NCBI GenBank assembly: GCA_040396955.1
Contig: JBBAWX010000003.1
Coordinates: 1-64,000, forward strand
Direction of reading: 5' to 3'
Length of the DNA stretch: 64,000 nucleotides
Source of the DNA: UBA965 sp040396955
GTDB lineage: Bacteria > Chloroflexota > Chloroflexia > Chloroflexales > Roseiflexaceae
Under the pieces are notes generated by a model. That model saw nothing but the letters and a program-made list of their open reading frames with translations. It did no database searches and was not told where the DNA came from. Positions 52,523-59,786 of this stretch are shown here, one piece after another. Numbering within the stretch: position 1 is the first letter of the stretch; each line of letters opens with the position of its first letter. Both the position numbers and the translations under genes were made by a program.

Positions 52523-54829
52523 ATGAAACGATACATTGTTGGACTTATATGTGCAGGTATGGTCGTCTTGGGCATGAGTCGTATGACGCATGCCGAATCA
52601 CTTGTTGCACCACAAATTGTTGGTGGCTCTCCTACAACCCCCAACGAATTTCCGTGGCAAGCATTGCTCTATATCGGAGGGTACATGTGTGGCGGCTCCC
52701 TCATCGACGAAGAGTGGGTGCTGACAGCCGCCCATTGCGTGGATGGCATGACCGCCAATCAGGCGACCGTCTACTTGGGGCTTCATGACCGGCAGTCGCT
52801 CAATCTGACGGCGAACCCGTTTTTGCAGACCAAAGCAGTCAGCCAAATTATCGCACATGCCTCTTATGATTCATATACCACCGATTATGACGTAGCCTTG
52901 TTGCGGCTTGCTACCCCTGTGGCGGTTACGACTGGTGTCGCTCCGGTGACACTGGCCACACAGCCACAGCATGCTGCACTCTACAACAAAGACACCGTGC
53001 TCACGGTGAGTGGTTGGGGGACGACGAGTTCAGGTGGTGCGACGTCACGGTATTTGCGCAAAGTGAATGTGCCCGTCGTCGCTAACGCTGATTGTAATGC
53101 TATGTACGGTGGTGGCATTACGGCACGCATGATGTGTGCCGGTGATACGGTCAATGGGGGGGAAGATTCTTGTCAGGGCGATAGTGGCGGTCCTATTTTT
53201 GTGCAACAAAATGGGTCGTTCGTGCAGGTGGGGATTGTGAGTTGGGGGTCTGGGTGTGCCGACAAAGATTACCCGGGCGTGTATACCAACGTCTATGCGC
53301 TCTATGACTGGATTCATGAGTACGTTGGCCTACCTGGAGTATCGACGCGCACTCCCACAGAAACCATGGACCCGGCACGAACGTGGACGCCGACGGCGAG
53401 TAATACGCCATCACAGACGCCAGAGCCTTCGTTGACGCGTACGCCGCGTCCGCGCGTGAGTGCCACAAGTACGCCCTCCGATACGGCGATTCCGACCGCT
53501 ACCGCTACACCTACGAGCACGCGGACGGCCACGGCCACCGCAACGGCCACTCCGCTGCTGGGGCGGAGTGTGGCGCTCAAGGCGTCGTTTGCCAATGTGA
53601 ATGCGTTTGCTAGCCAACGGAGTGGCGCAGAAGGGTTGGTCTGCACAATTCCTGGAGTGGATTGTGTCAACATCCTTCAGGAAGGTATCGTTGGTTCTGC
53701 CGCCCAGTTTGCTGATACGATGCGTAGTCGCCTATGGACGGTGCGCCCAGTATCGGTGACACGTGCTTCGGGGGTGCTGGTTGGGATGTGGGTAAAAAGT
53801 ACGTCCGATACCGTGCTGGTGAAAAGTGCTGGGACAGTGCCGTTTCAGATGGAAATCACCGCCGGCCAGTTGCGCTGTGGGGTGAATCGGCGTGGCACAG
53901 AGTCTGTGGTGAGTGGGGCGACCGTCGTCAATCATGGTGGGTGGGTGCATCTCGCGTGTATTATCTACCCGGGTACACCAAATATGCTTCAACCGTTCGT
54001 CAATGGTGTGCCGGACGCCGTGCCACTGAACCTGCCGGTGTTGCCATCGTCAGCACGGTGGCAGATTGCAAATACGGGGAGTGTGGTGTCGAACGTGGCC
54101 ATGGATGAGCTTTGGATTGCGAATGGAAACGTTGTTGCCAATGATGTGGTGCAGCTTCACAACCTGCATTCCCCGATCGGATTTGTGAAGGTGTCAACGC
54201 TGACGCCTACACCAAGTCGTACATCTACCCCGACGCGGACGCTTCGTCCGAGCAGTACCCCCACGATTACGCGCTCACCCACTACGGTGCCAGCCTGGAT
54301 TGTGGCCATGGGGAACGGTGATTTTGAGGCTGGCAATGATGGGCAATGGAGCGAATCGTCGAGCAATTTTGCTCATGTCATTGAAGCCATTCCGGTCGTG
54401 CCACCCCGTTCAGGGCGATATCTGGCCTGGTTTGGTGGGAGTGACGAAGAAACGACGCGGCTCGTGCAAACCGTGAAAATCCCTGTTGAAGCACCGTACA
54501 TCCGCATCTACTATCAACTGAAATCTGCGGAGGAATGTGGCATGGTGTGGGATTCGGTGGAGTTTTCGGTGGATGGTACCGTGCTAGGGAGTATTGAGCT
54601 GTGTCGTGGCAATGTTGCCCGTAGTTGGACGCCATACACACTAGACGTATCGGCTTACAAGGGTGATACGGTGGAGTTTCGTATTGTGGCAACCACTGAT
54701 ATTACCATCCCCAGTGATTTTTGGGTGGATGATGTCGGATTCGTGCAGACGTTGACGTCACGTAGCCAGCCAGCGCGCCCACTGCCGTGGATTGACCGTG
54801 CCGTACGGCCTACTCGTCAGAGCAAATAA
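52523..54829 (+). CDS. Secreted trypsin-like serine protease with LamG-like insertion (paralogue 3)
   Basis: Largest of the three, 768 residues. Signal peptide (1-24), IVGG after APQ at 32-35, triad His71, Asp123, Ser221, S1-pocket Asp215. A Ser/Thr/Pro linker of about 80 residues is followed by an extra domain (about 350-555, SVALKASFANVNAFA... VAMDELWIANG) with the pattern of a LamG/concanavalin-like lectin. Then come a second Thr/Pro linker and the shared C-terminal domain (FEAGNDGQWSESSSN... FWVDDVGFV). The ATG follows AAGGAACAACACG. Its stop abuts the stop of the convergent kinase gene. Confidence 0.92.
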   Translation: MKRYIVGLICAGMVVLGMSRMTHAESLVAPQIVGGSPTTPNEFPWQALLYIGGYMCGGSLIDEEWVLTAAHCVDGMTANQATVYLGLHDRQSLNLTANPFLQTKAVSQIIAHASYDSYTTDYDVALLRLATPVAVTTGVAPVTLATQPQHAALYNKDTVLTVSGWGTTSSGGATSRYLRKVNVPVVANADCNAMYGGGITARMMCAGDTVNGGEDSCQGDSGGPIFVQQNGSFVQVGIVSWGSGCADKDYPGVYTNVYALYDWIHEYVGLPGVSTRTPTETMDPARTWTPTASNTPSQTPEPSLTRTPRPRVSATSTPSDTAIPTATATPTSTRTATATATATPLLGRSVALKASFANVNAFASQRSGAEGLVCTIPGVDCVNILQEGIVGSAAQFADTMRSRLWTVRPVSVTRASGVLVGMWVKSTSDTVLVKSAGTVPFQMEITAGQLRCGVNRRGTESVVSGATVVNHGGWVHLACIIYPGTPNMLQPFVNGVPDAVPLNLPVLPSSARWQIANTGSVVSNVAMDELWIANGNVVANDVVQLHNLHSPIGFVKVSTLTPTPSRTSTPTRTLRPSSTPTITRSPTTVPAWIVAMGNGDFEAGNDGQWSESSSNFAHVIEAIPVVPPRSGRYLAWFGGSDEETTRLVQTVKIPVEAPYIRIYYQLKSAEECGMVWDSVEFSVDGTVLGSIELCRGNVARSWTPYTLDVSAYKGDTVEFRIVATTDITIPSDFWVDDVGFVQTLTSRSQPARPLPWIDRAVRPTRQSK

Positions 54830-55759
54830 TCAGTCGTTTTCGTAACTGTGGAGTACTTGTTGCATGGCTTCAACCAGTTGAAGCTCGTAGGCGTTGATGT
54901 GGTGTTCGTCTTCGTAGCACCACCATGCTGCAAGCACCATGGCAGCAACATTGAGTCGTGCAATGGAGACCGGCGTTACGCCGAGTGTCGCCGCAAAAAT
55001 CTCAATGCGTCGGCGTGTTAGCCCCACAATATCGTTGTGATGGGCGAGGTGCTGGTGGTGGTTGCGCAAGAAAGCGGTGGTTTCATAGGCTTGTGGTGCT
55101 TGGATGCCCTGTGGATCGATAATCACCCATTCGTTCGCTCCCGCCAGAATGTTTTCGTGATGTAAATCGCCGTGTAAGGCAGACCACGGCCCGTGGTATG
55201 TGTCGGTGGCAAAAATATGCTGCGCGAGGGCAATCTGTGTCGGTGTTATCAAGGTAAAAGCGGGAAATTGCCGTGCAATACGACCTAGTGGTTCCGCCCA
55301 ATCTACAATGGTCGGGATGGTGAGACCCGGAGAGATCGGGGAGGTGCTCCGGACGATGAGGTCGGCTACGATGCGGGTCGCTGTGTCGTCGTCATGCACC
55401 GCATCGAGCAAACGATGGCCGGGGGCTACGTGTGCAATCAGCATGGCTGTGCGCTGGCGGTCGTGCCTGAGCAAACGAGCTGCGCCTTGTCCGGCGTAGT
55501 GTGCGAGCATTTGGGCTTCGTAGTCGAAATGTCGATTGGGTGGTGCCGTCTTGAGCACGACTTCGCTGCCGTCGGGGAGCCATGCCCGACAGACGTAGTT
55601 GAAGCTGAGTTTGTATGGGTCGCCGATACGGATGTTCCAATCACGGCCGAGTACGGTGAGATGTTGTGGGAGTCCCGCACACCACGCCTGGCCCGGAGCC
55701 CCGTGGAGTGCTGTCATCCGGTGTACAAATTCATCTGGCAACGCTTGGAAGTCGCTCAT
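54830..55759 (-). CDS. Aminoglycoside/hydroxyurea phosphotransferase family kinase (APH(6)-like)
   Basis: Small-molecule kinase of 309 residues. The Brenner-type catalytic motif is LHGDLHHENIL, with the following DFG equivalent in WVIIDPQG. The N-terminal NYVCRAWLPDGSEVVLK carries the ATP-binding Lys. These features fit the StrA/StrB-type PF04655 family, which phosphorylates streptomycin or hydroxyurea in antibiotic producers, but most environmental members have unknown natural substrates. It overlaps the DtxR gene by 4 bases on the same strand, so the two are one unit. Resistance should not be assumed. Confidence 0.82.
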   Translation of the reverse strand: MSDFQALPDEFVHRMTALHGAPGQAWCAGLPQHLTVLGRDWNIRIGDPYKLSFNYVCRAWLPDGSEVVLKTAPPNRHFDYEAQMLAHYAGQGAARLLRHDRQRTAMLIAHVAPGHRLLDAVHDDDTATRIVADLIVRSTSPISPGLTIPTIVDWAEPLGRIARQFPAFTLITPTQIALAQHIFATDTYHGPWSALHGDLHHENILAGANEWVIIDPQGIQAPQAYETTAFLRNHHQHLAHHNDIVGLTRRRIEIFAATLGVTPVSIARLNVAAMVLAAWWCYEDEHHINAYELQLVEAMQQVLHSYEND

Positions 55760-56448
55760 GCGTGGTGCTCTTGCGCCACGTAGATGAGGCGGGCTAAGCG
55801 GCGGTCAAGTGGGTGCATTTGGTGGTTGACTTGTACCATCAACGGACCATCGAACGGCGATACCGAGAGCACGGTGACCTGATTGCCTGGGATGAGACCT
55901 AGGCTTTCGAGGTACTGAAGCTGATCGGGGTACTCATCTCCGCGGACTCGGGTAATCTCCCATGTTGATCCACCGTGCATGTCTGCCAAACACGCACTGG
56001 CGCGATGTGGGATGGTGCCGTCAAGCATCGGAATAGGCGCGCCGTGGGGATCGGTGGTCGGGTGCCCGAGCATGGCTGCAATGCGGGCTTCGAATTTTTC
56101 GGAGATGACATGCTCGAGTCGGTCGGCTTCGTCGTGGACTTCATCCCAGCTGAATCCGAGGGCTTCGACCAAGTACAACTCGATGAGGCGATGATGTCGC
56201 AAGACTTCGAGCGCAATGCGCAGACCGGTAGCGGTTAACTTGACGCCGTAGTAGGGGGTGTGTTCGACGAGATGTAAATCGGCGAGTGAGCGAATCATGC
56301 CGCTGACCGAAGCTGGCCGTACCCCCACGCGCTCGGCCAACAACGAGGTGCTGACCTGTTCGTGGTCCAGCGACAGTTCGTAGATGGACTTCAAGTAGTC
56401 TTCCATGGCGTGGGTAACTTGGGCCGGTCGCGGTGCTGATGAAGGCAT
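55756..56448 (-). CDS. DtxR/MntR family metal-dependent transcriptional regulator
   Basis: Regulator of 230 residues. The N-terminal winged helix (MEDYLKSIYELS... VSTSLLAERVGVRPASVSGMIRSL) is followed by the dimerisation and metal-binding domain (HHRLIELYLVEALGFSWDEVHDEADRLEHVIS). Its His, Glu and Asp residues bind Fe2+ or Mn2+. A C-terminal FeoA/SH3-like domain (PGNQVTVLSVSPFDGPLMVQV) makes it the long IdeR type. It represses metal uptake when metal is plentiful. The neighbouring oxidase cluster needs iron and copper, but no shared promoter shows that it is a target. Confidence 0.9.
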   Translation of the reverse strand: MPSSAPRPAQVTHAMEDYLKSIYELSLDHEQVSTSLLAERVGVRPASVSGMIRSLADLHLVEHTPYYGVKLTATGLRIALEVLRHHRLIELYLVEALGFSWDEVHDEADRLEHVISEKFEARIAAMLGHPTTDPHGAPIPMLDGTIPHRASACLADMHGGSTWEITRVRGDEYPDQLQYLESLGLIPGNQVTVLSVSPFDGPLMVQVNHQMHPLDRRLARLIYVAQEHHA

Positions 56449-56477
56449 GTTTCACTCCGACAAAACGCACGTTTCTT

Positions 56478-56783
56478 CTAGTCTATCATATGCCCTGTAC
56501 GTTGTTTGTTGTGTGTTTGTGGTTCTTTTGCCCAAAACCGCAACAATCCGATGCCGATAATCATGCTCAGGCTTCCGGTGCTTACTAGTAGTGGAACCGT
56601 GGTGTTGTCGTTGAGTGGAACACCGCACACAAATTGCCAGACAATGCTTGGCGTGGCTGCTATCAGCGCAAGGTCTTGACTGTAGTGATAGGCCACAAAC
56701 AAAAAGAGTACGCCGAACCCGATTACCATGCCAGCGATGAGTTGGCGGATGAGGAGTTGTTCTGCATTTGGTGGAGTTGTCAT
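56478..56783 (-). CDS. Small membrane protein downstream of the cytochrome oxidase
   Basis: Protein of 101 residues from ATG 56783, with two membrane segments (about 17-37 and 68-86). The longer frame upstream runs through a hairpin and is rejected. It follows cytochrome oxidase subunit I on the same strand after a 15-base-pair hairpin, which suggests lower expression than the oxidase. Possibly an oxidase accessory protein; no family was recognised. Confidence 0.6.
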   Translation of the reverse strand: MTTPPNAEQLLIRQLIAGMVIGFGVLFLFVAYHYSQDLALIAATPSIVWQFVCGVPLNDNTTVPLLVSTGSLSMIIGIGLLRFWAKEPQTHNKQRTGHMID

Positions 56784-56796
56784 AATGCTCACTTCA

Positions 56797-56831
56797 GGCA
56801 CATCGCAGATGTGTCGCATCTGCGATGTGCC
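56797..56831 (-). terminator. Long hairpin after cytochrome oxidase subunit I
   Basis: A perfect 15-base stem GGCACATCGCAGATG / CATCTGCGATGTGCC with a 5-base loop, 19 bases after the oxidase stop. It has no U tract, so partial termination or mRNA stabilisation is likely. Confidence 0.6.
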
Positions 56832-56849
56832 CGACCATCTTGCCCGCAA

Positions 56850-58547
56850 TTACGGGTTAAACGGGGTAGGGACTTCGGGGCGATACCCGAGGATATTGAA
56901 GCCGTAGGTGAGGTTGACCGTTTCTATGAAGACCGGGCCCCACGCAAACAGTACCAACAGCAAGGTAATGCCCAACCACAGCCCCCAGCGTTCCATCCAG
57001 AGTGGTGATTTGCTCTGGACACGCGTGTCAATGGGGGCTTCTTCGCTGAGGGCTTGCTTCGAGACAAAGAGTGTACCGAAGATATTGTAGAAGAAAAGCA
57101 GCGAGCTAATCAAGAGCAACACACCAGCAACAATCGAGTAGTTGAGCCACGGTACTGCTGCTGGGTTGATGTATGGAGCTGCACCAAGGTCGGTACGCCG
57201 AGGGACGCCAAGTACGCCTGCAGTCCCGTAGCTGTGCCCGAAAATGTGCATGCCAATGAACCACGTCCAGACCTGCCACAAGGCAACGCGCTTGCTCAAA
57301 AGGGCACGACCTCGAATCATGGGCAATAGCCAGTAGGTGATGCCCATGAACGTCATCGTGACGGCTCCAGCCAGGGTCTGGTGGAAGTGGGCCGGAATCC
57401 ACGAGGTGTTGTGGAGCGCAATGTTGAGCGTCAACGAAGCATTGATGATGCCCGAGAAGCCGCCTGCCACGAAGAGGATCATGCCGAGGAGCTGAGCAGT
57501 GATAACAGGGTCTTTCCAGTTTTGCTTCCACATCCAATCGAGCCACCCCGTAGCGCCGTTGTTGCGTCCAGCACGCTCAAGCATGGCTCCGATATTGAAA
57601 GCCGTCAGGAGACTTGGTACTGCGACGACAAAGGTGAATACAGTATGGATGCCCTTCATGACCGAGCTGACGCCTGGGTCGGTGAACATGTGGTGGACAC
57701 CAACAGGAATCGAAAAAATCATCAGCACGATGAAGGCGATGCGTGCCAAAGGATCACTAAAAATGGTGCTGCCGGTCTGCTTAGGCAACATGGTGTACCA
57801 CGAGGTGTATGCCGGTAATAGCCAGAAATAGACGAGCGGGTGCCCAAAGAACCAGAAGAGGGCGCGGGCGGTCTGAGGATCGGTGTATTTGACCCAGCCC
57901 ATCGACATGGGGATGAGCATGAAGAGTACTTCGATGGCAACGCCCAATGATGACACCGTCCAAAGTGTGAAATTTGCCAGTGTGGCAAAGACGGCCAAGG
58001 GCAAATGGTCGCTCGGGTTGTCGTCGCGCCAGAGCTTGTACGTCATGAACAGGTTGGTCGTGACCATCCATGATCCAACCACCAACAGGGTGAGACCAAA
58101 GTAGAAGGTGGGATGGGCAATCATCGACGGGTAGAAGGTGTAAAGCACGTTTGCCTGATTGGTGAACAAGCTGTAGATGACCAGTAATAGGCCAACAAAC
58201 ATGCTCCAAAATGCCACCCAGGCCAGTTTGGGTTGCCATAACTCACGTTTCAGTGAGCGGACAACGACAAAGTAACTGAAGCCTACGATGAAAAATGTCG
58301 TGAAGAAGAGCGCATTCATGACACCGTGAATGGTCAATGCCTGGTAGTAGTAGCTGAAGATGGGAATCGACATCTTCAAAAGTGGGGCCCGGCGAAACAC
58401 CTGGAATGGACCAAGCAAGATTCCAATGAGTAGCGCGGTCAGTGCGGTAAGAATGTGGGCGCCTACGAGCCATTGCTCGCTCGTGAGGAGGCCGATTTTG
58501 GGAAACGTCAGGGATACACCGTGACGTGCAGGTTGTGCTTGTTGCAT
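56850..58547 (-). CDS. Cytochrome c oxidase subunit I, b(a3)-type
   Basis: Haem-copper oxidase catalytic subunit of 565 residues with about 13 membrane segments. WFFGHPLVYFWLLPAY carries the CuB His and the cross-linked Tyr at the four-residue spacing of the family, GVHHMF gives two more CuB His, and HFHQTLAG the haem ligands. The sequence pattern (QALTIHGVMNALFFTTFF) and the lack of K- and D-channel glutamates point to the B (ba3) class, efficient at low oxygen. It follows subunit II by 11 bases. It shows the organism can respire oxygen. Confidence 0.92.
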   Translation of the reverse strand: MQQAQPARHGVSLTFPKIGLLTSEQWLVGAHILTALTALLIGILLGPFQVFRRAPLLKMSIPIFSYYYQALTIHGVMNALFFTTFFIVGFSYFVVVRSLKRELWQPKLAWVAFWSMFVGLLLVIYSLFTNQANVLYTFYPSMIAHPTFYFGLTLLVVGSWMVTTNLFMTYKLWRDDNPSDHLPLAVFATLANFTLWTVSSLGVAIEVLFMLIPMSMGWVKYTDPQTARALFWFFGHPLVYFWLLPAYTSWYTMLPKQTGSTIFSDPLARIAFIVLMIFSIPVGVHHMFTDPGVSSVMKGIHTVFTFVVAVPSLLTAFNIGAMLERAGRNNGATGWLDWMWKQNWKDPVITAQLLGMILFVAGGFSGIINASLTLNIALHNTSWIPAHFHQTLAGAVTMTFMGITYWLLPMIRGRALLSKRVALWQVWTWFIGMHIFGHSYGTAGVLGVPRRTDLGAAPYINPAAVPWLNYSIVAGVLLLISSLLFFYNIFGTLFVSKQALSEEAPIDTRVQSKSPLWMERWGLWLGITLLLVLFAWGPVFIETVNLTYGFNILGYRPEVPTPFNP

Positions 58548-58558
58548 GGTGGATCCCC

Positions 58559-59047
58559 TTATTTGGTGACTTCAATGGAGGCAATCATGCCTTGATGCCC
58601 AGGCCCACAGTACTCGTGACAGATGATGTGATATGTGCCAGGGCGATTCAACATGACTTCCACTTGTGAAATCTGGCCGGGGAGCATCATCACGTTGACG
58701 TCATGTTGCTCAAGATAAAACCCATGGGTAACATCTTTGCTGGTAGCAGCAATGGTGAGCTTGCTCCCCACAGGGATTTGGATATTGGGCAAGTTACCTT
58801 TCACACCAAAGTCATAGCGCCACATTTGGGCTACGACCCGTAGTGTGTAGGCACCAGCGCCCGTCTGGGTTAATCCAGGCGTGGCAAACTCAGTCTGGTC
58901 GAGATGCTGGGGGTCGATGCGTCCTACCGGGCTCGGTAAGCGTACTCCGAAGATGAGCACACTTGCCACCAATGCCGCCGAGAATGCGCCAAATACGATG
59001 CCCACGGCAATCAACCAATAGCGTTCGAGTCGATCGATATGAATCAT
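58559..59047 (-). CDS. Cytochrome c oxidase subunit II, b(a3)-type
   Basis: CuA-bearing subunit of 162 residues with one N-terminal membrane helix (about 9-33). The CuA motif near the C-terminus is CHEYCGPGHQGM (Cys-x3-Cys, His, Met), with the earlier ligand His in DVTHGFYLE. Its short length fits the ba3 class. The ATG at 59047 follows GGAGGGATTGCATC; 13 extra upstream codons are excluded. It overlaps the small 2A-like gene upstream by ATGA. Confidence 0.92.
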   Translation of the reverse strand: MIHIDRLERYWLIAVGIVFGAFSAALVASVLIFGVRLPSPVGRIDPQHLDQTEFATPGLTQTGAGAYTLRVVAQMWRYDFGVKGNLPNIQIPVGSKLTIAATSKDVTHGFYLEQHDVNVMMLPGQISQVEVMLNRPGTYHIICHEYCGPGHQGMIASIEVTK

Positions 59048-59199
59048 GATGCAATCCCTCCGCGTTCGATAACCACCACAAACCACATGTAGCCCCAGTA
59101 CAAGACGTAGCCGAGGAGCATCAGCATCACGAAAAAGAGTGTGCCTACTGGGCTGAACTCATCGTGCTCTGACTGTGGGTTTTCTGGTTTTTCATCCAT
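59044..59199 (-). CDS. Cytochrome c oxidase subunit 2A-like small protein
   Basis: Protein of 51 residues with one membrane span (about 18-45, GTLFFVMLMLLGYVLYWGYM) after an acidic N-terminus (MDEKPENPQSEHDEFSPVG). AGGAGGAATTC precedes the ATG, and the stop overlaps the subunit II start (ATGA). In Thermus, ba3 oxidase has a third, single-helix subunit (IIa) of similar size and place in the gene order. This gene is the likely equivalent. Confidence 0.78.
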   Translation of the reverse strand: MDEKPENPQSEHDEFSPVGTLFFVMLMLLGYVLYWGYMWFVVVIERGGIAS

Positions 59200-59462
59200 G
59201 AATTCCTCCTATACATAATGGCTGCCCGTTGATTGGGTGGTGGATTGACAAGGGCTAGCTTCCATGTCCATCCGGTACAAACATATACCAATGCCACCAC
59301 GGGCAATAGACCACACGTAGGAGAGAATCCGGCTGATGGTGTATCAGGCGAGAGGGGGTAGGGGATTTTTCTCAAAAAAACAAACCACACCATGTGTGCC
59401 AATACTGTGCAACACGGCGTAGCCAATACCCAAAGATCGAATGATGTGAAGTCGTTTTCCAT
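59145..59462 (-). CDS. Putative small membrane protein at the head of the oxidase cluster
   Basis: A frame of 105 codons with a strong ribosome site (GGAGGGAAGCA before the ATG) and two hydrophobic segments (about 8-30 and 51-70). Its last 18 codons overlap the 2A-like gene in another frame, which is unusual and may mean that the true end is altered by a sequence error. It would be the first gene of the oxidase operon. No family was recognised. Confidence 0.5.
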   Translation of the reverse strand: MENDFTSFDLWVLATPCCTVLAHMVWFVFLRKIPYPLSPDTPSAGFSPTCGLLPVVALVYVCTGWTWKLALVNPPPNQRAAIMYRRNSWMKNQKTHSQSTMSSAQ

Positions 59463-59562
59463 TGCTTCCCTCCGTCGGGAAACGCAGTTAGTGCTGGGTC
59501 GGTACGGTACCGATCTAGGTAGCCTTTGGCTACATACGTAGTGTGAACAAATATCACTGAGT

Positions 59563-59637
59563 TGGTGGGTCAGGTAGGATTCGAACCTACAACGCTTCGC
59601 TTAAAAGGCGAGTGCTCTGCCATTGAGCTACTGACCC
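59563..59637 (-). tRNA. tRNA-Lys (anticodon UUU)
   Basis: Complete cloverleaf on the minus strand: acceptor GGGTCAG/CTGACCC with discriminator A, D stem GCTC/GAGC, anticodon loop CTTTTAA (UUU), T arm GTAGG-TTCGAAT-CCTAC, and CCA encoded at 59563-59565. The outermost anticodon-stem pair is a C-A mismatch (27-43). Confidence 0.96.
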
Positions 59638-59712
59638 AACTCACACTACGAAGCCTATTATAGTGTGAAAAACAACACAATGCAACTCTTTTGTGGGGAA
59701 TTTGCAGAAATA

Positions 59713-59750
59713 ACACACCACATGGTGCCTTTTGGCACCATGTGGTGTGT
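59713..59750 (-). terminator. Strong hairpin after the molybdenum hydroxylase operon
   Basis: A perfect 17-base stem ACACACCACATGGTGCC / GGCACCATGTGGTGTGT with a TTTT loop, 37 bases after the stop at 59787. It lies between that gene and the tRNA. Confidence 0.8.
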
Positions 59751-59786
59751 CGATGTAGGGAACTACACCGCTGAGGCGAGGCCGAT

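Noticed and set aside
54830..55759. Streptomycin resistance gene
   Set aside because: Only family-level similarity to APH(6) kinases; it is co-transcribed with a metal regulator and no mobile context is present, so a resistance claim is not supported.
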